From positions 1-57,431 of the forward strand of contig JACRBE010000016.1 in assembly GCA_016213235.1 (NCBI GenBank): DNA of 57,431 nt, read 5' to 3'. The translations under genes were made by a program, and so were the position numbers. The notes below the pieces were generated by a model, which was not told where the DNA came from, made no database searches, and saw only the letters and a program-made list of their open reading frames with translations. This stretch comes from Chlamydiales bacterium. Its GTDB lineage: Bacteria; Chlamydiota; Chlamydiia; Chlamydiales; JACRBE01. Positions 45,683 through 55,720 of this stretch are shown in pieces; position 1 is the first letter of the stretch; each line of letters opens with the position of its first letter.

Positions 45683-46390
45683 ATGAGAAAATGGACGAAT
45701 TTTTTTTGCACTGCTCTCCTCTTGTTATTTGTAGGGTGCTCTCATGTCTCGCAAAATGATACAATGGCAGAGTATCAGATTTCCAGGTCGAAAAAAGCAA
45801 AGACAAGTATTCCAAATCCAAAAAAACAACAATGTTCGATAGTAATTGATCCGGGTCATGGTGCTTTTGATTTTGGTACTCACTCTAAAGTGTGTTGTGA
45901 AAAAAATGCGAACCTTACTACAGCTTTGCTGTTAGAAAAATATTTGTATGAACTGGGATACCGAGTTACTCTAACGCGCTATGATGATACCTTTGTCACG
46001 CTAAAAGATAGAGCAAAATTTGCTAACATGAGCAACGCATCACTTTTTGTGAGTGTGCATTATAATGCTGCAAAAAACACCTCTGCACATGGCATAGAGG
46101 TCTATTACTATCCTGATAGCCAGGATAAAAATAGAGTAGCAAAATCAAAATGTTTAGCGCAGTATGTTCTAGCAAAAATGTTAGCAATCACAGGGGCAAC
46201 TTCTAGAGGAATAAAACCAGGAAATTTTGGGGTTATTCGTGAAACCCAAATGCCTGCTATCTTGGTGGAAGGGGGATTTATTACAAATCCTAAAGAAGCA
46301 AAGTTGCTCGGAGATAGAAAATACTTGGATAAACTTGCATTTGCAATATCAGAAGGAATTGATCGATTTATAATGGAAGATAGGCTTTAA
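45683..46390 (+). CDS. amiA: N-acetylmuramoyl-L-alanine amidase, lipoprotein (AmiA-like)
   Basis: 235 residues. Lipoprotein leader (LLLLFVGCSHVSQ, lipidated Cys at about residue 19) followed by an Amidase_3 zinc amidase: CSIVIDPGHGAFDFG, ANLTTALLLEKYLYE, VTLTRYDDTFVTLKDRA, FVSVHYNAA and AILVEGGFITNPKEA. Metal-binding His and Glu (DPGHG, EVE-type region absent but SVHYN and LVEGGF present). Splits septal peptidoglycan. 1 nt after murE. In C. trachomatis amiA has the same neighbour (CT268). Confidence 0.9.
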   Translation: MRKWTNFFCTALLLLFVGCSHVSQNDTMAEYQISRSKKAKTSIPNPKKQQCSIVIDPGHGAFDFGTHSKVCCEKNANLTTALLLEKYLYELGYRVTLTRYDDTFVTLKDRAKFANMSNASLFVSVHYNAAKNTSAHGIEVYYYPDSQDKNRVAKSKCLAQYVLAKMLAITGATSRGIKPGNFGVIRETQMPAILVEGGFITNPKEAKLLGDRKYLDKLAFAISEGIDRFIMEDRL

Positions 46391-46415
46391 TCAACAAGGA
46401 AAAGGAAGTAGTTAT

Positions 46416-47867
46416 ATGGCTTTAGCAGACATCGCAGTTATTGGACTCGCTGTAATGGGTCAGAATTTAATATTGAACATGAATGACCATGGGTTTACTG
46501 TTGTTGCTTATAATCGCACCGTCTCTAAAGTAGATGATTTTTTAAAAGGTCCTGCAAAAGGATCAAAAATTATTCCTGCTAGCTCTATCGAAGATATGAT
46601 GAAGAAGTTAAAAAAGCCTAGTAAGATTATGTGCATGGTAAAAGCAGGAGATGCTGTCGATGAACTTATCCAAGAATGCCTTCCCTATTTACAGCCAGGC
46701 GATATTTTCATTGATGGTGGAAATAGCCATTACCCTGATAGTGAAAGAAGATGTAAATTTTTGAAAGAAAAAGGCGTTTTATTTATTGGTACAGGGATTT
46801 CTGGAGGAGAAGAGGGGGCAAGACATGGTCCTTCTATCATGCCAGGAGGTAATGAAGAGGCATGGACAAGTGTAAAACCTATTTTCCAGGGAATTGCAGC
46901 AAAAAGCGATGATAATCAACCTTGCTGTGACTGGGTAGGAGATGGTGGTGCTGGTCATTATGTTAAAATGGTACATAACGGCATTGAATATGGGGACATG
47001 CAAATTATTTGTGAGGCATATCATTTATTATCAAAAGTACTTAAATGCTCTAATCAGGAAATCAGTGATATTTTTGCAAAATGGAATAAAGGGAAACTAG
47101 ATAGTTATCTCGTGGAGATCACAAGTGCAATTTTTAAGTATAAAGACAAAGATGGCAGCTATCTCGTCGATAAAATACTAGATACAGCAGGACAAAAAGG
47201 AACAGGGAAATGGACCGGAATTAACGCGCTTGATCTTGGTATGCCGGTGACGCTGATTGGAGAGGCTGTATTTGCAAGATGTTTATCTGCAATTAAAGAA
47301 GAGAGAGTAGCTCTTGCGAAGCATTATTCCGATCCATCGTTTACATTTGGTGGTAATAAAGAAGAGATAATTAATGCCATCCAAGATGCTCTATATGCTT
47401 CAAAAATCATTAGCTATACCCAGGGGTTTATGTTAATGAAAGCTGCTGCAAAAGAGATGCATTGGCAACTAAATTATGGCTCTATTGCGCTTATGTGGAG
47501 AGGTGGGTGTATCATTCGTTCTAAATTCTTGGGGAAAATCAAAGGGGCTTATGATAAAAATCCTATCTTGCAAAATCTTCTTTTTGATGACTTCTTCAAA
47601 GAAGAGATAAATAGCAGCGTCAAAGGATGGAGAAAAGTGGTTGCAATGGCAGCTGAGGCCGGTATTCCTGTTCCTTGTTTTGCAACATCACTATCATTCT
47701 TTGATGGAATTCGTTGCGGTAGATTACCTGCAAACCTGCTCCAGGCGCAGCGTGATTATTTTGGAGCTCATACATATGAGCGTACAGATAGACCACGTGG
47801 TGAATTTTTTCATACCAATTGGACAGGCACCGGTGGTAATGTGAGTTCTTCTTCCTATAACATATAA
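46416..47867 (+). CDS. gnd: 6-phosphogluconate dehydrogenase, decarboxylating
   Basis: 483 residues, the standard size. NADP-binding IGLAVMGQNLILNMNDHGF, substrate-binding FIDGGNSHYPDSERR, GTGISGGEEGARHGPSIM, and the catalytic VKMVHNGIEYGDMQ with the lysine. C-terminal helices (LLQAQRDYFGAHTYERTD). Oxidises 6-phosphogluconate to ribulose-5-phosphate plus NADPH in the pentose-phosphate route. GGAAG leads the ATG. The gnd/lepA/npt order is that of CT063-CT065. Confidence 0.97.
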   Translation: MALADIAVIGLAVMGQNLILNMNDHGFTVVAYNRTVSKVDDFLKGPAKGSKIIPASSIEDMMKKLKKPSKIMCMVKAGDAVDELIQECLPYLQPGDIFIDGGNSHYPDSERRCKFLKEKGVLFIGTGISGGEEGARHGPSIMPGGNEEAWTSVKPIFQGIAAKSDDNQPCCDWVGDGGAGHYVKMVHNGIEYGDMQIICEAYHLLSKVLKCSNQEISDIFAKWNKGKLDSYLVEITSAIFKYKDKDGSYLVDKILDTAGQKGTGKWTGINALDLGMPVTLIGEAVFARCLSAIKEERVALAKHYSDPSFTFGGNKEEIINAIQDALYASKIISYTQGFMLMKAAAKEMHWQLNYGSIALMWRGGCIIRSKFLGKIKGAYDKNPILQNLLFDDFFKEEINSSVKGWRKVVAMAAEAGIPVPCFATSLSFFDGIRCGRLPANLLQAQRDYFGAHTYERTDRPRGEFFHTNWTGTGGNVSSSSYNI

Positions 47868-48231
47868 GTGGCCCATTCAACCGCGAAGTGCTCCCTGGTC
47901 TCTCAGGAAGCCCCTAGATCTTTAGTCTAGAGGAGGCTTCACTTGGATTCCTGGAAAGTCTTCTTCCTTGCTTGTGATCGAAGAGATTTGATAGGACTAA
48001 TAATTGTAGTATTAAAAAGGTTTATAGCTGAATGACTTACAATCTGCATAGGAAGTAAGGTATTGGAAACTAGTATGATAGGCATAGATAATAAGAAATT
48101 GTTTTCCATATAAACTTGTTATTATTAGTTGTTTTATATGTTTATTATACGCTTTTTTTGATAAAAAATAAAGTAGTATTCCAGACGTTTATATGTATTT
48201 AAATATCAAACTGATATCAAAAACTAAAAGA
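47868..48231. other. Convergent intergenic region with a hairpin
   Basis: 364 bases between convergent gnd and lepA. It holds a hairpin at 47907-47940 and then AT-rich sequence without recognisable genes. No tRNA or ORF of interest. Confidence 0.45.
47907..47940 (+). terminator. Putative hairpin terminator after gnd
   Basis: GAAGCC and CTAGA pair with TCTAG and GGCTTC around a TCTTTAG loop, a 2-part stem with a small bulge. No T tract follows, so it could be rho-assisted or an RNA processing stem. Confidence 0.4.
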
Positions 48232-50046
48232 CTATTCTTCCTCTGTTTTTAATATCTCAATAAATGCAGACTGAGGGATCTGTACCTTGCCAAATTCCTT
48301 CATTTTCTTCTTCCCCTCTTTTTGCTTTTCCCACAGTTTTCTCTTACGGGTAATATCACCCCCATAGCATTTGGCTGTGACGTTTTTAGTAAGGGCAGAG
48401 ATTGTCTCTCTGGCAATAACCTTCCCTCCAATGGCTGCCTGGATAGGTACTTTAAATTGCTGTCTTGGAATGACATCCAGTAGTTTTTTGCACATTATAC
48501 GTCCTTTAGATTCTGCTTTAGATCTGTGCACCAGGCAAGAAAAGGCATCTACAGGCTCCTCATTTACCTTGATTTCCAGTTTAATAATATCACCCTTTTC
48601 GTAGCCGCTAGCTTCATAATCATATGAAGCATATCCCTGGGTGACTGATTTTAATTTATCATTAAAATCAGTAATGACCTCATTTAGGGGAAAGCTATAG
48701 GTAAGCATAAGTCTTGTACCATCAATAGTGTCTGTATGCAGTAAAATACCACGCTTTTCACTAGCTAAATGCATGATGGCACCAAGATATTCAGAGGGGG
48801 CTAAAATATGAGATTTTACCCATGGCTCTTCAATATATTTAATAGAGGATGGATCAGGAAAATGTGTCGGATTGTCTACCCATATTTCTTTATCGCCATT
48901 TAATAGAACCTTATACTGCACGCTTGGCGCTGTCGTAATAATAGAAAGATCAAATTCTCTTTGTAGTCTTTCAAATACGATCTCTAGATGAAGTAATCCT
49001 AAGAAACCACAGCGGAAACCTGTTCCAAGGACAAGGCTACTTTCTTGTTCTACAAATAGGGAAGAATCATTCAGTCTTAGCTTTTTAAAGGCATCTTTTA
49101 GAGCTTCAAAATCAGAAGCATCTACAGGATAAATACCTGCAAATACTACAGGAGCGATTTCTTTAAAACCATCTAGCGGTTTATCAACAGGGTGTTTTGC
49201 ATCGGTAAGAGTGTCTCCAATTTTAACATCACTAGGATCTTTGATATTGGCAATAATGTACCCTACATCACCCGCTTGGAGGCAATCAACCGGTTTTTCC
49301 TGAGGACAAAAAACACCTACTTCGATGACTTCAAATTCTTTTTTTGTTGCCATGAAAGCAATAAGCGATCGCTTTTTTACTTCTCCACTCATAATTCGTA
49401 CATAAGCTACACCGCCGCGATAAGTATCATAGTGACAATCAAAAACAAGTGCTTGTAGTTTATCCATATCAGGAGGTTTGGGAGAAGGAAGCATAAAGAT
49501 GATCTCTTCCAATATCTCATGGATACCAATACCTGTTTTAGCAGAGCAGAGTATTGCCCTTGAAGCATTAATACCGGTTAATTCCTGGATTTGTTTCTTT
49601 ACACTCTCCGGATCTGCAGCGGGAAGGTCAATTTTATTAATTACAGGGATAATTTCTAACTTTCTTTGTTTTGCAAGATGTAAATTGGCGAGTGTCTGAG
49701 CTTGTACTCCTTGCACTGCATCTACCACAAGCAGAGCGCCTTCACAAGCAGCAAGTGATCTAGATACTTCATAGGTAAAGTCGACATGTCCCGGAGTATC
49801 AATAAAATTGATCGTATATTCCATACCATCGTCTGCTTTATATTTCATGGTCACAGGGTGTGCCTTAATGGTAATGCCTCTCTCTCTTTCCAGATCCATA
49901 TCATCTAAGACCTGCTCTTGCATTTCTCTTGCACTAATGGTATTCGTGCATTCGAGCAACCTATCAGAAATGGTCGATTTGCCATGATCAATATGGGCAA
50001 TAATGGAGAAATTTCTAATTTTTGTAATGTCGTGGGTGTTATCCAT
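48232..50046 (-). CDS. lepA: Elongation factor 4 (LepA)
   Basis: 604 residues. GTPase with [18 protein letters not shown] (G1), [15 protein letters not shown] (G2 switch), [14 protein letters not shown] (G3), [11 protein letters not shown] (G4) and LCSAKTGIG (G5). The LepA-specific C-terminal domain is [17 protein letters not shown] followed by [17 protein letters not shown]. It rescues stalled or back-translocated ribosomes. Convergent with gnd. Confidence 0.97.
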   Translation of the reverse strand: MDNTHDITKIRNFSIIAHIDHGKSTISDRLLECTNTISAREMQEQVLDDMDLERERGITIKAHPVTMKYKADDGMEYTINFIDTPGHVDFTYEVSRSLAACEGALLVVDAVQGVQAQTLANLHLAKQRKLEIIPVINKIDLPAADPESVKKQIQELTGINASRAILCSAKTGIGIHEILEEIIFMLPSPKPPDMDKLQALVFDCHYDTYRGGVAYVRIMSGEVKKRSLIAFMATKKEFEVIEVGVFCPQEKPVDCLQAGDVGYIIANIKDPSDVKIGDTLTDAKHPVDKPLDGFKEIAPVVFAGIYPVDASDFEALKDAFKKLRLNDSSLFVEQESSLVLGTGFRCGFLGLLHLEIVFERLQREFDLSIITTAPSVQYKVLLNGDKEIWVDNPTHFPDPSSIKYIEEPWVKSHILAPSEYLGAIMHLASEKRGILLHTDTIDGTRLMLTYSFPLNEVITDFNDKLKSVTQGYASYDYEASGYEKGDIIKLEIKVNEEPVDAFSCLVHRSKAESKGRIMCKKLLDVIPRQQFKVPIQAAIGGKVIARETISALTKNVTAKCYGGDITRKRKLWEKQKEGKKKMKEFGKVQIPQSAFIEILKTEEE

Positions 50047-50132
50047 ATGTACTATATTGTAAGTTGAAGAAGATAATTTTAAAGCTTTGTCGATTAAGAA
50101 AGAATAAAAAACCTGTCATAGGCTGAAAAATA

Positions 50133-50161
50133 AAAAACCCTCTTATTAAAAGAGGGTTTTT
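50133..50161 (-). terminator. Rho-independent terminator of npt
   Basis: AAAAACCCTCTT, loop ATTAA, AAGAGGGTTTTT: perfect 12-bp stem with T tracts on both strands, 28 nt after the npt stop and just before lepA. Confidence 0.9.
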
Positions 50162-50188
50162 ATTTCTGCAAGAATACTTTAATTCTCG

Positions 50189-51766
50189 TTAAGATCGCGC
50201 AGGCGAGGCTGAAGCCTTCGCAGCATCGCTAGTTGGCGCTGCTGCAGCCGCATTGTTTTTCTCTTCAACAAGAGCTGTAAATCTGCGGTTTAATGCGAAA
50301 ACAGATACTATCCACACACAGCAGACTACAATTACAACAGGACCGAGTATATAAGTTAAACTTGCAAGAGATACGTTTCCTCCGATAACTGCAAGCAATG
50401 TAGATTGGATTGCTGCACCACCAGATTTTCCGGCTCTTCCACCAATTACCTCTACAGCACCTTGCCCTTTTACTTTCGCTTCAGGATCAAGTGGGATGTA
50501 GGCCATTTGTTTTGTAGAGTCAAATAAGGAGTATTTAGTCCCTTTAGACAATACGTTCTGAATCTGACCAACAATCACAGCTACTAATACAACAGTTGTT
50601 CCCCAAAGAGGAGCAAATGGCGTGCTCTTTGTTCCATCCCAAACAACGAAGAAGAAGATAGAAGAGGTTGCAAGTATCATGATAGGAGTGATAATCGCAG
50701 CTTTTGCCCAGCTTAAACGTCTTAGGATGTTGTTTCCAACGATCATAAGTAAGATGGTAATAATCCCTGTCCATGTAGTAAATTGTCCCATGAACATGTT
50801 ATAGTCGTTTTTATCTGGGAACGCGATCTTAATTTGGCCTTTCCAAACACCTTCTACGAGGTTGATTGTAATACCATAAGAAAGAACGAGAACCGCAATT
50901 AAACCAAGATATGGGTTTTTTAAGATATAGCGGAAGCTTTCTGCAACAGATAGCTTTGACTTCTCTTTCTTCTTTGTTTCTTGATTTGGTTGGTAAAGAT
51001 TTGGATCTGTAAGAACATTTTTGTTCATCCATCTGTAGGTTACGATAATGATAGCACCAGCCACAAGTACACAAGCTATCAACATTTTTAAGTTTGCTCC
51101 AAAGGAATCAAAGCCTACTGGAAGCGTCTTCGCATATTTAGCACAAAAGATAATAGATGGACCTGCAAGAATCAAACCAATGTTTCCTAGCATTCCAAAT
51201 AATCCATAGAAACGTTTCGCTTCTTGTACTTTTGTAATTTCATTAGCAAATTGCCAAAACAGCATGGATAATATAACGCTACCCCAAAGCTCAGACAAAA
51301 TATAAAATATACTAAAGCCCCAGTTGCCGATAACAGGAATAAACCAGTGTAGGTTAGGGAACTTAGCTTGTAATGATTGGATAGTAGATAAGTTCATGTG
51401 TAATAGGTCAATGTTAGGGTAAATAACAAAAGCAAAAGCGCCAAAGAAAATAAGAAAGGGAACTAATGTAACATAAAATAATTTTTCTCTTGTGAAGATA
51501 TTGGCGAGCTTAACAAAGACTACCATAAATAAAATGGCAGATGGAGTTACACCATATAGCTTAAGAAAGGATAGGCATTCTGCGCCACCACCAGGGGAAT
51601 TTACCACCAGTGTATCCTTTGTGTCTCTTAGAATGTTATAAACAAACAAGATACACATCATCATAAGACCCATGGGCAAAAACTTTTTTAATTCATAGCC
51701 ATGAATAGGCCACAAAATACCACGAAGCCCAGTGAAAGCTGAATCACCTGAAGATTTGTTAGACAT
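50189..51766 (-). CDS. npt1: ATP/ADP translocase (Tlc/NTT family, Npt1-like)
   Basis: 525 residues with about 11-12 spans, close to C. trachomatis Npt1. N-terminal GILWPIHGYELKKFLPMG, LRDTKDTLVVNSPGGGAECL, and middle RFYGLFGMLGNIGLILAGP are hallmark segments of plastid/chlamydial nucleotide carriers. The C-terminus is Ala-rich (NNAAAAAPTSDAAKASASP). It imports host ATP for ADP exchange, marking an energy-parasitic intracellular life. Gene order gnd-lepA-npt matches CT063-CT065. Confidence 0.95.
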   Translation of the reverse strand: MSNKSSGDSAFTGLRGILWPIHGYELKKFLPMGLMMMCILFVYNILRDTKDTLVVNSPGGGAECLSFLKLYGVTPSAILFMVVFVKLANIFTREKLFYVTLVPFLIFFGAFAFVIYPNIDLLHMNLSTIQSLQAKFPNLHWFIPVIGNWGFSIFYILSELWGSVILSMLFWQFANEITKVQEAKRFYGLFGMLGNIGLILAGPSIIFCAKYAKTLPVGFDSFGANLKMLIACVLVAGAIIIVTYRWMNKNVLTDPNLYQPNQETKKKEKSKLSVAESFRYILKNPYLGLIAVLVLSYGITINLVEGVWKGQIKIAFPDKNDYNMFMGQFTTWTGIITILLMIVGNNILRRLSWAKAAIITPIMILATSSIFFFVVWDGTKSTPFAPLWGTTVVLVAVIVGQIQNVLSKGTKYSLFDSTKQMAYIPLDPEAKVKGQGAVEVIGGRAGKSGGAAIQSTLLAVIGGNVSLASLTYILGPVVIVVCCVWIVSVFALNRRFTALVEEKNNAAAAAPTSDAAKASASPARS

Positions 51767-51969
51767 AATTTAAATCCTAAAATATTAACTAAATTCAAAT
51801 TGTTTCGTTTTGTATCACTTAATACAATAATAAGAAGCATTAACTCATATTTTTGCATTTTTCGCAAGAGGTTTAAGGCGTAAAAACAGCAATTAAATAT
51901 TTTCTTTTAGCAAAAAAAGAAAAATATTAAATGTTTTATTATTAGAAAAATCAGAGAGGTTTTAAGAAA

Positions 51970-52004
51970 AAAAAAGAAGACTTTGGTTAAAAGTCTTCTT
52001 TTTT
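51970..52004 (-). terminator. Terminator of the CT066-position gene
   Basis: AAAAAAGAAGACTTT (51970-51984), loop GGTTA, AAAGTCTTCTTTTTT (51990-52004): a 15-bp stem with T runs, 22 nt after the gene's stop. Confidence 0.85.
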
Positions 52005-52025
52005 ACAGTCTTTAAAAGAAACAAC

Positions 52026-52574
52026 TTATTTTTTTAAAGATTCGTGCAAAGGATTCATTAGTAGGCTGAGATGAGAAAGAGTTGTCTCATGAGCATTTAC
52101 ACCTTCTACGTATCCATTCCAAAGCTCTTGATCTACAGTTCCATTACGGATGGACTGGATCAATTCTCTTTTGTATGTTGCCAAAGATTTTCTTGGACTT
52201 AGTACCGCAATCATTTCTTTATCACCAGCGAGTCTTGCAATATTAAGCAGTCTCTCTAGTTGTAGTTTTGTAAATGTAATTTGATCTCTTCTTTTTCTAG
52301 AACCTCTAGCCGCTCTTGCTTTTGGTTTAACAATAGATGGTCTTTCTGGTTTTAAAATATATCTTTCAATGAGACCAGAAAGTTCACCTGGTTGTTTCTT
52401 TCTCATTTTTCTTAATGTAAAATGGTGCATATAACCACCATTATCCATTGGTAAATATTTGCAAAGATCATTCTCTTTTCTTCCACCGACTTTTTTTATC
52501 GCTCTTGTGATAACTTCTTCGACTTCTTTTACAGTCTTTGCTTGCTTGATTTCTTTTTCACCTGCAAAGCTCAT
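52026..52574 (-). CDS. Conserved basic protein of CT066 position
   Basis: 182 residues from the ATG at 52574, preceded by AAGGAAGG at 7 nt; the TTG start at 52580 lacks that. Lys/Arg-rich and soluble: IKQAKTVKEVEEVITRAIK, YMHHFTLRKMRKKQPGEL, and a strongly basic middle (IVKPKARAARGSRKRRDQIT). Basic content suggests nucleic-acid binding. Gene order (npt then this, then ytgA) fits CT066, but I cannot confirm homology from memory. Confidence 0.6.
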   Translation of the reverse strand: MSFAGEKEIKQAKTVKEVEEVITRAIKKVGGRKENDLCKYLPMDNGGYMHHFTLRKMRKKQPGELSGLIERYILKPERPSIVKPKARAARGSRKRRDQITFTKLQLERLLNIARLAGDKEMIAVLSPRKSLATYKRELIQSIRNGTVDQELWNGYVEGVNAHETTLSHLSLLMNPLHESLKK

Positions 52575-52959
52575 GGTCAAACCTTCCTTATTTAATTTTT
52601 AGACAAACTTTAATAATAAACTTTTTTCACTTTAAGTAATGAATCACTACTTTTTTAATTTATAGTTATTCATCGTAAGTGAGGAATGAAATTTAATTCA
52701 ATACTTTTTTTTACAAAATAAAATGCTGAATAATTCATCCGTTTTATCTTTCATGACAAAATTTAATTTTTGAGCTCTGTCAATTAATTACGGAAAGTTT
52801 AATTAACCATGGCATTAATTGCAATATAGTAAAATAAATTAGTCTGAAGTTAATTATAAATTAAAAAATTTATTTTTAGAGGATTAGAGAGAAATTGGTT
52901 GAATAATTTTTTTTCTTTGTTGTTAGATAAATATAAAAAAAAGAAAAGAGGAAAGGATC
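52575..52959. other. Divergent intergenic region
   Basis: About 385 very AT-rich bases between the CT066-position gene and the Mrp-like gene, the likely promoter region for both. The last bases before the Mrp start contain AGAGGAAAGGA, a strong ribosome site. I see no metal box with certainty and no ORF. Confidence 0.4.
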
Positions 52960-53988
52960 ATGGATCATAAATGTGGTATTGATGGTATCAAAAATATCAT
53001 TGCAGTTGCTGCCGGAAAAGGTGGTGTTGGTAAATCTACAGTATCTGTGAATTTAGCAATGGTATTGAGAGATCTGGGGTATAGTGTTGGATTACTTGAT
53101 GCAGATGTTTATGGTCCTTCCATCTGTAAAATGCTTGGTACTACGAAGGTGCCGTCAGAAGAGAACAATCAGATTAAGCCAGCATATGCTCAAGGCATAC
53201 TACATATTTCTCTTGCTTTTTTTGAACATATACTGAAAAGCACCGTAGTAAGGGCCCCGATTGCAAATAATATTATAGAACAATTTATTCATCACACCAT
53301 GTGGGGAGCACTTGACTTTCTTATTGTAGATTTTCCTCCAGGAACGGGAGATATTCAATTAACTCTCATGCAACAAATGCCTTTTAGCTTTGGCATAGCT
53401 GTTACCACGCCTCAAAGAGTTTCTATGATCGATGTAGAAAAAGCCATAAATATGTTCATTAGAATGAATGTAGAGGTAATGGGTATTATTGAAAATATGA
53501 GTTACTATGAAGCGGATAAAAAAAAATACATGCCATTTGGAGAGGGAGCAGGTGATGCCTTAAGCAAGCAGTATGGGATTGATTTACTTGCGCAAATACC
53601 GATAGATGATAAAATTTCTTATTGTTGTGATAAGGGAGAATCATTATTTGATACAAATAGTGAAACAAAAGAAATGTTTTATAATATTGCAGACAAAATA
53701 AAAAATTTTATTACACAAAAAAAACATAAGAAACATATTGAAGTAGAATGGCATTTAAATGGAAAAGCGTTTGTGATAACATATTCGGATGGAACAAGCA
53801 TTGTAGGAAAGACAAAAGAGCTGCAAAGGCGCTGCCCTTGCATTCGTTGTGATGAGATAAAACCTCCGATTTTGGATGAAGTAAGTATTCTTGATGTGGA
53901 CGAGGTGGGAAATTATGGATTGAGATTTTATTTTTCCAGTGGTTGCTCCAAAGGAATTTATACGTTGGATAGTTTAAAAAAATTATGA
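52960..53988 (+). CDS. Mrp-type P-loop ATPase fused to a DUF971 (GBBH-like) domain
   Basis: 342 residues. N-terminal ATPase: IAVAAGKGGVGKSTVSVNLA (deviant Walker A, about 16-35), LLDADVYGPSICKMLG, FLIVDFPPGTGDIQLTLMQ. It is the Fe-S-carrier Mrp/NBP35/ApbC family. The usual CxxC metal site after the ENMSY motif is absent: IIENMSYYEADKKKYMPFGEG. The C-terminal ~95 residues form a DUF971/GBBH-like domain with RRCPCIRCDEIKPP, which supplies three Cys. ytgA overlaps its stop by 4 nt, so it is translated with the iron/metal transporter genes. Confidence 0.85.
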   Translation: MDHKCGIDGIKNIIAVAAGKGGVGKSTVSVNLAMVLRDLGYSVGLLDADVYGPSICKMLGTTKVPSEENNQIKPAYAQGILHISLAFFEHILKSTVVRAPIANNIIEQFIHHTMWGALDFLIVDFPPGTGDIQLTLMQQMPFSFGIAVTTPQRVSMIDVEKAINMFIRMNVEVMGIIENMSYYEADKKKYMPFGEGAGDALSKQYGIDLLAQIPIDDKISYCCDKGESLFDTNSETKEMFYNIADKIKNFITQKKHKKHIEVEWHLNGKAFVITYSDGTSIVGKTKELQRRCPCIRCDEIKPPILDEVSILDVDEVGNYGLRFYFSSGCSKGIYTLDSLKKL

Positions 53989-54959
53989 AAAAGACATTAT
54001 TTCTCCTCTGTTTTTCTCTTTGTTGTTTGTTGTTTGTTGGATGCTCTAAAAAACAGACATCTTCCTTAAATGAATGGATGAAAGATGACGGAAAATTAAA
54101 AATATTATCTACAACATCCATTGTTGGTGATTTGGTGTCCATGATTGGGGGAGGAGAAATAGATCCTCTAGTTTTAATAAAAGGGGAAATTGATCCGCAT
54201 AGCTATGAACTCGTAAAAGGGGATGCAGAAAAAATAGCGCGAGCAGATATCATTTTTTCTAATGGACTTGGGTTAGAGCATGGTGCATCACTCGTGTTTG
54301 CAATAACACATCATAAAAACCATCTCCCCATTGGAAACAAGTTGTTAAATTCATCCATCGTGTTAGAGGTGGATGGGCAAATTGACCCCCATGTATGGAT
54401 GGATGCTTCCCTATGGAAAGAACTAGTTGATCCTATCGTAGATAAATTAACGCAGGTCTCTCCTGCAAAAAAAGATATATTTGCCCAGCGAGGGGAGATA
54501 GTAAAAAAACAACTAGAGCTATTAGACAAAGAGGTCTTAGCTACTATTCATACAATTCCAGCAGAAAAGAGGTATTTAGTAACCAGTCATGATGCATTTA
54601 ATTATTTTGCAAGAAGATATCTAAAAGATGTAAATGATGGGGATCATTGGCAAGAGCGATTTTCTGCACCGGAAGGGTTAGCTCCTGATGGACAATTGAG
54701 TATAAAAAATATTGATGCGATCATACAACATTTGAAAAGATATCATATTCAGGTGCTGTTTCCCGAGTCAAATGTAAGTAAGGATTCATTAAAAAAGATA
54801 TTGGAAGTAGCAAGACAAAAACATATTGATGTCAATATTGTAAAAACCCCACTTTATGGGGATACTCTTGGAGAAAAGGGATCTGGAGCAGACACATATA
54901 TCCAAATGATGCAATATAACTCCCACAATATAGCAATACATTTAGCAGGTAAGCAATGA
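53985..54959 (+). CDS. ytgA: Metal ABC transporter substrate-binding lipoprotein YtgA
   Basis: 324 residues of the ZnuA/TroA cluster A-I binding protein. Lipoprotein leader (LLFVGCSKK). Metal ligands appear as GEIDPHSYELVKGD (His), GLEHGASL, GQIDPHVWMD (His), and VTSHDAFNYFARRY; the acidic ligand is in the C-terminal lobe (PLYGDTLG). In C. trachomatis YtgA is iron-linked. Overlap of 4 nt with the upstream Mrp-like gene and 4 nt with ytgB. Confidence 0.92.
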   Translation: MKKTLFLLCFSLCCLLFVGCSKKQTSSLNEWMKDDGKLKILSTTSIVGDLVSMIGGGEIDPLVLIKGEIDPHSYELVKGDAEKIARADIIFSNGLGLEHGASLVFAITHHKNHLPIGNKLLNSSIVLEVDGQIDPHVWMDASLWKELVDPIVDKLTQVSPAKKDIFAQRGEIVKKQLELLDKEVLATIHTIPAEKRYLVTSHDAFNYFARRYLKDVNDGDHWQERFSAPEGLAPDGQLSIKNIDAIIQHLKRYHIQVLFPESNVSKDSLKKILEVARQKHIDVNIVKTPLYGDTLGEKGSGADTYIQMMQYNSHNIAIHLAGKQ

Positions 54960-55720
54960 CACAGGCGCTGCTCGTAGAGAATTTAACCGTTTATTATCAT
55001 ACTACCCCGGTAGTATGGGATGTGAGCCTTAGTATTCCTAAGCATCATTTGGTTGGCATTATTGGCCCCAATGGTGCTGGAAAATCAACATTTGTAAAAG
55101 CGTTGCTAGGCCTTGTCAAATCTACAAGTGGTAGAATACTTTTTTTTAATCAAAAAATCGATGCAGTGCGAAAAAAAGTTGCTTATATTCCTCAAAGAAA
55201 TAGTGTAGATTGGCAGTTTCCTATTACAGCATTTGATGTTGTATTAATGGGATGTTATCAACGGCTTGGATGGCTAAAACTACCAAAAGCAAAAGATAAA
55301 GAAGATACTCTTGCAATGATGGATAAGCTTCAAATGAAAGAATTTGCAACTAGGCAAATTGGAGAATTGTCCGGAGGACAACAACAACGATTATTTATTG
55401 CTAGAGCTTTGATGCAACAGGCAGATATGTATTTTTTTGATGAGCCATTTACCGGTATTGATTTAACGACAGAAATTTTCTTGATTGAATTATTTAAGCA
55501 ACTTGTCAAAGAAGGAAAAACTATTTTTGTTGTGCATCATGATTTAACAAAAGTAAAAAAGTTTTTTGATTGGGCTGTTTTGCTTAATACAAGACTGATT
55601 GCCTATGGCCCAATGAAAGATGTTTTTTCTATGGAAAACTTGCGAGAAACTTACGAAAATAAAGAAGAAATCTTAGAAAGAGCTCTGATGCTATCTAGTG
55701 AAAAAATGCAGGGATATTAA
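54956..55720 (+). CDS. ytgB: Metal ABC transporter ATP-binding protein YtgB
   Basis: 254 residues. Walker A IIGPNGAGKSTFVKAL (about 36-51), Q-loop YIPQRNSVDWQFP, signature IGELSGGQQQRLFIARAL, Walker B MYFFDEPFTGID and H-loop VVHHDL. Powers the YtgC/D permease. Starts by an ATGA overlap with ytgA. Confidence 0.95.
   Translation: MTQALLVENLTVYYHTTPVVWDVSLSIPKHHLVGIIGPNGAGKSTFVKALLGLVKSTSGRILFFNQKIDAVRKKVAYIPQRNSVDWQFPITAFDVVLMGCYQRLGWLKLPKAKDKEDTLAMMDKLQMKEFATRQIGELSGGQQQRLFIARALMQQADMYFFDEPFTGIDLTTEIFLIELFKQLVKEGKTIFVVHHDLTKVKKFFDWAVLLNTRLIAYGPMKDVFSMENLRETYENKEEILERALMLSSEKMQGY

Noticed and set aside
47868-47960. Possible tRNA or small RNA in the gnd/lepA gap
   Set aside because: No cloverleaf with acceptor and T-arm motifs; only a bulged stem.
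52575-52959. Iron-repressor box upstream of the Mrp/ytg operon
   Set aside because: The AT-rich sequence contains several weak palindromes; none stands out enough to call a binding site.
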